6,992 bases of DNA. Source: Acidimicrobiaceae bacterium (lineage in GTDB: Bacteria > Actinomycetota > Acidimicrobiia > Acidimicrobiales > RAAP-2). The notes beneath the pieces are model-generated. The model was not told the DNA's origin. It worked only from the letters and a program-made list of their open reading frames with translations, and made no database searches. The number at the start of each line of letters is the position of its first letter. The first letter of the stretch is position 1. The translations under genes and the position numbers were made by a program. Location of the stretch: contig PLSY01000249.1 of NCBI GenBank assembly GCA_003164275.1, positions 142 through 7,133 on the forward strand. Reading direction: 5' to 3'. Below, piece by piece: positions 1 through 5,133 of the stretch.

Positions 1-1208
1 TTGTCGACACCGTTCCGGCCGACGATCTGGGCGCCGAGGATGGTGCCGTCGTTCGGGTCGAAGATCAGCTTCGCCGCCATACGGGTCGCCCCCGGGTAGT
101 AGGTCGCGTGATCGAAGGGATGGGAATGGATGGCCCGGAAGGGGCGGCCAGCAGCCTGCAGTCTTCGTTCGTTCCACCCGACCGTGGCGGCAACAATGTC
201 GAACACTTTCACGATGGCCGTGCCGAGGGACGGTACCGTCCGCGACGGTCGTCCGGCGATGTGGTCTGCCACCCTTCTCCCCTGGCGGTTGGCCACATTG
301 GCCAACGCGATGAGCGAGGTGGCGTGCGAGATCGCGTCAGGCTTCTCCGTTGCATCGCCCACGGCATAGATGTTGAGGTCATTGGTCTGATTTGCGTCGT
401 TCACGGCGATGCCGCCGCTCGGTCCGAGCTCCAGCCCGGCCAGTTCGGCCAGGCGGACGTCCGGCCTGACGCCGATAGCCCCAACGACAACCTCGGCTGA
501 GAGAACGCGACCATCGTGCAGGGTGACCGAGTGCTCTTCCACGGATGCTACTGACGCCCCGGTTTCGACCGTGACACCGTGGGCCACGAGTTCATCGCGC
601 ACAAGGATGGCGAGCTCAGGGTCGAGCGGAGCCAGGACTTGGGGAGTGGCCTCGACGATGGTGACTCCGATGCCCTGTCCCACCAGATTCTCCGCCATCT
701 CGAGACCGATGAATCCGGCACCGATCACGACGGCCGTGCTCGGCGCAACGTCGACCTCCGTGGCCAGGCGAGCGGCATCCTCAACCGTCCGCAGCGTCCG
801 CACTCTGTCGTAGCCGGGGATGGGGGGCCTCATCGGAGCCGCCCCCATGCTCAGGACCAGCTTGTCGTAATCAACGACGGCTGCCTCGCCGCTGACCGTC
901 GACCGGGTCTGAACAGTGCCAGCCGCTCTGTCGATCGCTATCACTTCCTGGTTGACTCTGACATCGAGTCGAAATCGGTCGAAGAGTTGTTCTGGGGTCT
1001 GGAGCGTGAGGTCCTCTTCCTCCTCGATGAGGCCACCGACGAAATAAGGCAATCCACAGTTGGCGAACGACACGTGTCCGGACCGCTCGAGGACGGTGAT
1101 GGTGACCTCAGCATCGAGCCGACGAAGGCGAGTGGCAGTGGACATCCCGCCGGCGACACCACCGACAATCACCACTCTGTTGTTCCGACCGACTGAGCGA
1201 TTCATCAT
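1..1208 (-). CDS. CoA-disulfide reductase / NAD(P)H persulfide reductase-like flavoprotein (3' end missing at left edge)
   Basis: This is a two-dinucleotide-fold FAD/NAD(P)H oxidoreductase of the CoA-disulfide reductase / NADH-dependent persulfide-polysulfide reductase family. Reading the minus strand from 1208 gives 402 uninterrupted residues before the window ends. Visible motifs are the FAD site GGVAGG (residues 16-21) with acidic E41, the redox cysteine in SFANCGLPY (C51), the NAD(P)H site GAGFIGLE (163-170), the FAD-contact motif IYAVGDA, and a C-terminal dimerisation domain containing HATYYPGA. A single active cysteine, not CxxC, is typical of this family, whose members reduce CoA disulfide, CoA persulfide or polysulfide with NAD(P)H in the cytosol. 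The chosen ATG (1208-1206) overlaps the TGA of the upstream small gene as ATGA. An in-frame GTG at 1220 has AGAGG five bases before it and is an alternative. At least about 45 residues are missing; whether a C-terminal rhodanese domain follows cannot be seen. Substrate (CoA versus another thiol) is inference. Confidence 0.9.
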   Translation of the reverse strand, partial: MMNRSVGRNNRVVIVGGVAGGMSTATRLRRLDAEVTITVLERSGHVSFANCGLPYFVGGLIEEEEDLTLQTPEQLFDRFRLDVRVNQEVIAIDRAAGTVQTRSTVSGEAAVVDYDKLVLSMGAAPMRPPIPGYDRVRTLRTVEDAARLATEVDVAPSTAVVIGAGFIGLEMAENLVGQGIGVTIVEATPQVLAPLDPELAILVRDELVAHGVTVETGASVASVEEHSVTLHDGRVLSAEVVVGAIGVRPDVRLAELAGLELGPSGGIAVNDANQTNDLNIYAVGDATEKPDAISHATSLIALANVANRQGRRVADHIAGRPSRTVPSLGTAIVKVFDIVAATVGWNERRLQAAGRPFRAIHSHPFDHATYYPGATRMAAKLIFDPNDGTILGAQIVGRNGVD

Positions 1209-1366
1209 CGCGAGAACCACGATTTCCTCTTGGAGACAGGCGCTTGAGCTGTCCGGCACTGGCATCGCTCGTCTTTAGGCACATCGCCAAGGACCTGTTC
1301 GACATGGGCCCCACAGCCCTTCCAGGTCGGACGTCCACACTTTTTACATGTCGCAGCTCTACACAT
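1205..1366 (-). CDS. 53-residue cysteine-rich small protein, putative metal- or sulfur-binding
   Basis: This short reading frame lies directly upstream of the flavoprotein. It starts MCRAATCKKCG and contains CxxC (C7, C10), then TWKGCGAH (C18, H21), then CQC (C35, C37), and ends in a basic tail. Six cysteines and a histidine in 53 residues suggest a zinc-ribbon-like or persulfide-carrying protein; this is inference. It resembles short actinobacterial hypothetical proteins with an MCR start and a CxxCGxxTWxGCGxH core that I recall, but I could not search for them. Its TGA (1207-1205) overlaps the next gene's ATG by four bases, so translation is probably coupled. No Shine-Dalgarno site precedes the ATG at 1366. 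A -10-like TACCCT sits exactly seven bases upstream, so the mRNA may be leaderless. The frame stays open upstream to 1414, but a longer start would run across the operator. Function unknown. Confidence 0.7.
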   Translation of the reverse strand: MCRAATCKKCGRPTWKGCGAHVEQVLGDVPKDERCQCRTAQAPVSKRKSWFSR

Positions 1367-1380
1367 ACCCCATAGGGTAT
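1365..1380. promoter_or_regulatory. CsoR/CstR-type operator O1
   Basis: ATACCCCATAGGGTAT is a perfect 6-bp inverted repeat (ATACCC/GGGTAT) around a 4-bp centre. This form matches the operators known for CsoR/CstR-family repressors, and a family member is encoded at 3796-4065. It overlaps the first bases of the small protein gene and its probable -10, so occupancy should block that operon. Binding itself is inferred. Confidence 0.8.
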
Positions 1381-1402
1381 CAGACGAAGGCGCCGGTCGC
1401 AG
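1366..1402 (-). promoter_or_regulatory. Probable leaderless promoter of the small-protein/flavoprotein operon
   Basis: On the minus strand, TACCCT (1379-1374) fits the TAnnnT -10 pattern and ends seven bases before the A of the ATG at 1366, the geometry expected of a leaderless actinobacterial transcript. With a 17-bp spacer the -35 would be CTGCGA (1402-1397), which matches TTGACA at only three positions. The -10 lies wholly inside operator O1. An alternative reading, CTGATA (1383-1378) with TAGAGC (1361-1356), would start transcription inside the small gene and so does not suit it. Confidence 0.5.
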
Positions 1403-1431
1403 CACGACGATCAAGTATCACCGCCTCGGGG

Positions 1432-1460
1432 TTGATACCCGTAGGGGTATCCTGTAGTGT
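1432..1460 (+). promoter_or_regulatory. Promoter of the transporter-csoR-DUF2892-dsbA unit
   Basis: The -35 TTGATA (1432-1437) and -10 TAGTGT (1455-1460) are separated by 17 bp, giving a start near 1467 and a leader of about 50 bases. The same hexamer arrangement (TTGATA-N17-TAGnnT) recurs at 5076-5104 before the SQR-like gene, which supports both assignments. Operator O2 overlaps the -35 and spacer, and O3 begins at about +1. Confidence 0.75.
1435..1450. promoter_or_regulatory. CsoR/CstR-type operator O2
   Basis: ATACCCGTAGGGGTAT has the same ATACCC-N4-GGGTAT form. The perfect arms extend by one base to GATACCC/GGGTATC (1434-1451). Its left arm supplies the last three bases of the -35 hexamer TTGATA of the transporter promoter, and the rest fills most of the spacer, a position suited to excluding RNA polymerase. 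Confidence 0.85.
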
Positions 1461-1467
1461 GAGTGGC

Positions 1468-1483
1468 ATACCCCTATGGGTAT
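1468..1483. promoter_or_regulatory. CsoR/CstR-type operator O3
   Basis: ATACCCCTATGGGTAT is the third copy of the ATACCC-N4-GGGTAT repeat. It lies immediately downstream of the predicted start, centred 33 bp from O2 (about three helical turns), so two repressor tetramers could sit on the same face. It would act as a road-block or cooperative second site. Confidence 0.8.
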
Positions 1484-1502
1484 CTTCCAACCAGCCTGAC
1501 CC

Positions 1503-1508
1503 AAAGGA
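1503..1508 (+). promoter_or_regulatory. Ribosome binding site that fixes the transporter start
   Basis: AAAGGA ends eight bases before the ATG at 1517. An upstream in-frame GTG at 1463 would put the coding start at the promoter and across operator O3, so 1517 is preferred. Confidence 0.75.
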
Positions 1509-1516
1509 CTGCGCCC

Positions 1517-3745
1517 ATGACAGCTTCCCCGAGTACCGGCCTCGAATCACCGCCTGCCGCTCCAGAAGTCGAGAGCCACGACCCGGGGGACGGGCGCCCA
1601 GCCAAGGCGGGGCATCCCAGCCCATTCGCCCGGCTGGGCACGTGGGCTGCCACACACTTCCGCCGAGTTCTCATCGCATGGCTCCTGGTCGTCGTCGTCT
1701 TCGGATTCTTCGCCGTGCACGTCGAGAGCGCACTCGCCGGGGCCGGGTGGCAGGCCTCCAACAGTCAGTCCGTGGCGGCGCGGGCCGTCATCCAAAAGGA
1801 CTTCTCCGGGTTGGGTGCCACCGGCCTGCAGGTCGTCATTGTCGACCACCACGGTCCAATTGCCTCGGACCCGCAGGCCCAGGGCGTCGTGGCCAAGGCA
1901 ACCAGCGTGCTCCGGAGCGATCCTCGGGTGTCCACCGTGGTCCCGCCGCAGGCTGGGGTCTCGATCTCCCGGGACGGGAGAACGGCCATCATCACGGCCG
2001 GATCAGCGGCGGATTCCAACAAGATGGTGCAGGCCGCCGACGCCGTGCAGCCGAAGCTGGCGGCCCTTTCCACGTCGGGTGTCAGCGTAACCCTTACTGG
2101 CGACAGCGCCCTGTGGGCCGATTTCAACACGGCCAACCGGTCCGCCATGCTCAAGTCGGAGATGCTGTCCTGGCCGGTCACCATCATCATCCTCGTGATC
2201 GCCTTCGGGAGCCTGGTGGCTGCCGGCCTCCCGCTGCTGCTCACGATGGCCGGCCTGCTGGTCGCTGCCGGCGCCCTCGTAATCACCTCCAAGTTCACCC
2301 CAGTATCCATCTGGGCCCTCAACTTCGCGCTCATGTTCGCCCTCGCCCTGGGGATCGACTATTCCCTCTTCCTGGTCATGCGGTTCCGTTCCGCCCTCAA
2401 GCGCCGGGGAGCCGAGCCGGGAAACCGCGACGCCATCATTGCCTCGGTGGCCGAGACCGTGGACACCGCCGGTAAAGCTGTCGCCTTCAGTGCTCTCACC
2501 GTGCTGGCCTCACTGGCGGCCATCCTGATCGTTCCAAGCCCGGCGTTCCGATCGATGGCCTTTGGGATCATGTTGTCCGTGGTGGCGGTTCTGGCCGCGA
2601 CCCTCACCCTCCTGCCGGCGGTCCTCGGCAAACTCGGGACCAACATCAACAAGGGCAAGATCCGGTTACGCCGAGGGCCCCGGCCCGAGGGTGAGGGTCC
2701 GCTCGATCGGATGTTGCACTCGTGGGGGAAGTTCATCTGGCGCTACCCGTTCCCCATCGGCGCTGCCGCCTTGGTCCTTCTGCTGCTGGCCGCCGCGCCC
2801 GTCATCGGTATGCGGACGAATATGCCCTCGATCACCATCGTGCCGCCCAGCGCCAACGCCAGAGTTGGCTACTACCAGGTGACCAGCGCCTTCGGTCCTG
2901 GTGCACCGGGAACCCTGCAAGTGCTAGTGCCCAAAGCAAAGCAGTCCCAGGCATTGGCCACCCTCTCTCATGCGTCCGGCGTGGCCGGTGTCGTCCCCGG
3001 TCCGACCAGCGCCGGCTGGACCCTTGACCAGGTGGTCCCGACCACCGGACCCTCGACCACCACGACAGGTGCGACCATCGACCATCTCCGCCAGGTTCTT
3101 CCAGCCGGAACGCTGATCGGTGGTGCCGCCGCCGAGAACCACGATCTTCAGAAGACCCTGGCCTCACACACCCCCGTTGTCCTCGGCATTCTGGGAATCC
3201 TCGGGTTCCTCCTGCTCCTCATCGCGCTGGGTGCACCGTTGATCGCGGCCATGGGGGTGCTCATCACCGCGCTCTCGGTGGCCGGGGCCTTCGGTATCGG
3301 ACGGCTCATCTTCCAGAATGGGTTCCTGTCCGGTCCGCTGGGCTTCCAGCCGCAGGGCTTCATCGACGCCTGGGCTCCGCTCTTCTTCGGGGCCATGGTC
3401 TTCGGCGTGGCCATGGACTACACGCTCTTCATGCTCTCGGCGGCCAAGGAGCGCTACGAGACCCACCCCGACCCGGAGCACGCCATGATCGGCTCGATGC
3501 GCACCTCAGGACGAGTCGTACTGTCGGCTGCAGCCGTCATGGTCGCCGTCTTCCTCACCTTCGCCCTGTCCGGACCGCTGGCACCTAAGGAAATGGGGGT
3601 GATCCTGGCCATCGCGGTGGCCCTCGATGCCCTGGTGGTGCGCCTCGTGGTGCTCCCGGTGGTGCTGCGGCTCGGAGGGCACGCCGCATGGCACCAGCCG
3701 AAGTGGCTCGGCCACATTCTGCCCAGGGTGAAGTTTTCGCATTGA
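1517..3745 (+). CDS. MMPL-family (RND superfamily) membrane transporter
   Basis: This 742-residue inner-membrane protein has the internally duplicated MMPL/RND plan. The first membrane helix is near residues 51-69, followed by an extracytoplasmic domain (about 70-215). A bundle of five helices spans about 219-372. Another helix near 411-430 and a second extracytoplasmic domain (about 431-550) precede a final five-helix bundle (about 553-720). The proton-relay Asp-Tyr pairs of MmpL proteins are present in both halves: GIDYSLFLVMRFR (D281-Y282) and GVAMDYTLFML (D634-Y635). The length is near that of compact MMPL proteins. Family members use proton-motive force to export lipids, siderophores or other hydrophobic molecules; the substrate here is unknown. 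It is the first gene after the O2/O3-controlled promoter and lies 50 bases before the CsoR-family gene, so it is probably co-transcribed with it. Export of a sulfur compound or a protective lipid is only a guess. Confidence 0.92.
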   Translation: MTASPSTGLESPPAAPEVESHDPGDGRPAKAGHPSPFARLGTWAATHFRRVLIAWLLVVVVFGFFAVHVESALAGAGWQASNSQSVAARAVIQKDFSGLGATGLQVVIVDHHGPIASDPQAQGVVAKATSVLRSDPRVSTVVPPQAGVSISRDGRTAIITAGSAADSNKMVQAADAVQPKLAALSTSGVSVTLTGDSALWADFNTANRSAMLKSEMLSWPVTIIILVIAFGSLVAAGLPLLLTMAGLLVAAGALVITSKFTPVSIWALNFALMFALALGIDYSLFLVMRFRSALKRRGAEPGNRDAIIASVAETVDTAGKAVAFSALTVLASLAAILIVPSPAFRSMAFGIMLSVVAVLAATLTLLPAVLGKLGTNINKGKIRLRRGPRPEGEGPLDRMLHSWGKFIWRYPFPIGAAALVLLLLAAAPVIGMRTNMPSITIVPPSANARVGYYQVTSAFGPGAPGTLQVLVPKAKQSQALATLSHASGVAGVVPGPTSAGWTLDQVVPTTGPSTTTTGATIDHLRQVLPAGTLIGGAAAENHDLQKTLASHTPVVLGILGILGFLLLLIALGAPLIAAMGVLITALSVAGAFGIGRLIFQNGFLSGPLGFQPQGFIDAWAPLFFGAMVFGVAMDYTLFMLSAAKERYETHPDPEHAMIGSMRTSGRVVLSAAAVMVAVFLTFALSGPLAPKEMGVILAIAVALDALVVRLVVLPVVLRLGGHAAWHQPKWLGHILPRVKFSH

Positions 3746-3795
3746 CCAGGTCAACGAGCCGACGAGATCGCCCACGAGGAGGATGGAGAGTGACC

Positions 3796-4065
3796 ATGGA
3801 GCTACCTGATGAGGTGGTCAAGGATCTTCGCTTGCGGCTGCGTCGTGCCGAGGGGCAGATCCACGCCGTGGAGACGATGTTGTCCCAGGGCCGCGAGTGT
3901 CGAGACGTCGTCATGCAACTGAGTGCTGCGACCAAGGCCCTCGAACAGGTTGGATTCCGGCTCATCGCCAGCGGCCTGACTTACTGCGTCCAGCATCCCG
4001 AGGAAGCCGAGAGGTCCGGCTATCCCCTCGACGAGGTCCAACGGCTGTTCACCAAGTTGGCGTGA
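3796..4065 (+). CDS. CsoR/CstR-family metal- or persulfide-sensing repressor
   Basis: This 89-residue all-helical DNA-binding protein has the family's opening RLRRAEGQI (about residues 14-22), usual length and central ALEQVGFRLI segment. The sensing residues are C35 (in GRECRDV) and C64 (in LTYCVQH). Copper CsoRs use a Cys-His-Cys set, with the His four residues before the second Cys; that position here is G60. The 29-residue spacing with no histidine matches CstR, which senses sulfane sulfur by forming di- or trisulfide cross-links. I infer persulfide sensing rather than copper, which the neighbouring SQR-like and CoA-disulfide-reductase-like genes support. It probably binds the four ATACCC-N4-GGGTAT sites in this window, including those before its own operon (autoregulation). 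The ATG at 3796 has GGAGA upstream; an in-frame GTG at 3790 preceded by GGAGG is a near-equivalent start. Confidence 0.9.
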   Translation: MELPDEVVKDLRLRLRRAEGQIHAVETMLSQGRECRDVVMQLSAATKALEQVGFRLIASGLTYCVQHPEEAERSGYPLDEVQRLFTKLA

Positions 4066-4116
4066 GCGGCGAAGCCCAACACCAATGAAACAAGAGCGAG
4101 AGGAGGAGCAGAAACT

Positions 4117-4332
4117 ATGGGATTCTCCAAGTTCATGGCGTCAACTACAGGCCGGGCTGTCCGGGTCGTCGTCGGTGTCGCGCTCATCGTGGCGGGTGGG
4201 TTGCTCGGCGGAGGATGGTGGGCCCTGGCCATCGTCGGACTGGTCCCGCTGGCCGCCGGCACGCTCGACGTCTGCCTGTTCAACGTACTGTTCGGACAGC
4301 CACTGAGCGGCAAGGTTGTTCGGGCGAGCTGA
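4117..4332 (+). CDS. DUF2892 (YgaP-like) two-helix membrane protein
   Basis: This 71-residue protein has two hydrophobic segments (about residues 17-31 and 35-58) joined by a short glycine-rich turn, then DVCLFNVLFGQPL with one cysteine (C53) at the end of the second helix. That pattern is typical of the DUF2892 family, which is found alone or as the membrane part of the E. coli rhodanese YgaP. Such proteins often lie beside sulfurtransferase or CsoR-family genes. AGGAGG at 4101-4106 lies ten bases before the ATG. The gene follows the repressor by 51 bases in the same direction and is probably co-transcribed. A role in moving sulfide or related species across the membrane, or in anchoring a partner, is inference. 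Confidence 0.82.
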   Translation: MGFSKFMASTTGRAVRVVVGVALIVAGGLLGGGWWALAIVGLVPLAAGTLDVCLFNVLFGQPLSGKVVRAS

Positions 4333-4390
4333 TGACGGACACCAGACACGACGGGGCCGGAACCCCGGACCTGTGGAACGTCGCAGATTC

Positions 4391-4396
4391 GAGAGG
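4391..4396 (+). promoter_or_regulatory. Ribosome binding site favouring the 4404 start
   Basis: GAGAGG ends seven bases before the ATG at 4404. The competing ATG at 4332 overlaps the previous stop (TGATG) but has only a weak site in front of it. Confidence 0.6.
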
Positions 4397-4403
4397 CGGC
4401 ACG

Positions 4404-5045
4404 ATGAGCACAACGAGGCCGGTGATCGAGGTCTTCGCCGACATCTGGTGTCCCTTCGCCCACGTCGGTCTGCGGGCGATCGAAGAGGAACGGGCCCGGG
4501 CCGATCGTGTTGACGTGGCCATCTGGGTGCGGGCGTGGCCGCTCGAGCTGGTGAACCTTGCTCCGCTCGATCGGGCCGTCACCTGGGAGCACGCCGAAGA
4601 CCTGCGAGAGCAGGTGGCCCCGAATCTGTTCGCACAGCTCGATGTCCGTCGGTTCCCGAACTCGACGCTGGAGGCCCTTGCTCTGGCCAACCGGGCGTAT
4701 CGGACCGGCCTCCAGGTCGGCGAACGGATGAGCTTCGCGCTCCGCACTGCCCTCTTCGAGGAGGGCCGGGACGTCTCGGACCCACTCACACTCAAGGAGT
4801 TGGCACGCGATCTCGGTGTCGTCATGCCTGACGAGACCGACCACGCCGACGTGGTGGCGGATTGGCACGAAGGCGGACGGCGTGGCGTACTCGGCTCGCC
4901 GCACTTCTTTTGCGGCAGCTCCGACATGTTCTGCCCGTCGCTCGACATCACCAAGGACCCCGTCGAGGGCGTGACGATCACCAAGGACGTCTCGCGTCTG
5001 GCGGAGTTCGTGGAGCGGTGCCTGGCTCAACCTGGACCCGCCTGA
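4404..5045 (+). CDS. DsbA/FrnE-family thioredoxin-fold protein with altered active site
   Basis: The 213-residue product opens with a thioredoxin-fold beta strand and an active-site loop, VIEVFADIWCPFAHVG. A helical insertion follows (about residues 55-160), then the cis-proline loop GSPHFF (P166). This is the layout of the DsbA / FrnE / 2-hydroxychromene-2-carboxylate isomerase superfamily. The usual CPWC motif is CPFA here: C16 remains but the resolving cysteine is replaced by alanine. Two other cysteines lie just after the cis-proline loop (C170, C177), and one is near the C terminus (C206). No signal peptide is seen, so it is probably cytosolic. With only the nucleophilic cysteine it may form mixed disulfides or persulfides, or act as a glutathione/mycothiol-transferase-like enzyme; this is inference. 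An in-frame ATG at 4332 would add 24 residues that the fold does not need. Confidence 0.82.
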   Translation: MSTTRPVIEVFADIWCPFAHVGLRAIEEERARADRVDVAIWVRAWPLELVNLAPLDRAVTWEHAEDLREQVAPNLFAQLDVRRFPNSTLEALALANRAYRTGLQVGERMSFALRTALFEEGRDVSDPLTLKELARDLGVVMPDETDHADVVADWHEGGRRGVLGSPHFFCGSSDMFCPSLDITKDPVEGVTITKDVSRLAEFVERCLAQPGPA

Positions 5046-5075
5046 GTGATGGGTACCGCTCTTCTCATGAGTCCC

Positions 5076-5104
5076 TTGATACCCCAGGGGGTATATGGTA
5101 GACT
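5076..5104 (+). promoter_or_regulatory. Promoter of the SQR-like gene
   Basis: TTGATA (5076-5081), a 17-bp spacer and TAGACT (5099-5104) predict a start near 5111 and a leader of about 23 bases containing the ribosome site. The hexamers and operator position repeat those of the transporter promoter, so the two transcripts should respond together. Confidence 0.8.
5079..5094. promoter_or_regulatory. CsoR/CstR-type operator O4
   Basis: ATACCCCAGGGGGTAT is the fourth copy of the repeat; its arms extend to seven bases (ATACCCC/GGGGTAT) around AG. As at O2, its left arm contributes the end of the -35 hexamer TTGATA and it occupies most of the spacer of the promoter for the SQR-like gene. Confidence 0.85.
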
Positions 5105-5133
5105 GTCGGTAGAGGGACTGAGGGAGGTCTGAC

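Noticed and set aside
108..1196. Overlapping plus-strand open frames (108-500, 409-813, 579-1196)
   Set aside because: They are antisense to a continuous minus-strand flavoprotein with FAD, Cys and NAD motifs, and their translations are low-complexity and show no domain.
1463..1516. Upstream GTG start for the transporter (18 extra residues)
   Set aside because: It would begin at the predicted transcript start and run through operator O3; ATG 1517 has AAAGGA at eight bases.
1348..2475. 375-codon plus-strand open frame overlapping the transporter
   Set aside because: It is an out-of-frame, Arg/Gly/Pro-rich shadow crossing the operators; the transporter frame explains the same bases.
3746..4116. 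Separate promoters or operators before the repressor or DUF2892 gene
   Set aside because: The gaps of 50 and 51 bases hold good ribosome sites but no ATACCC-type repeat or convincing hexamers, so co-transcription is simpler.
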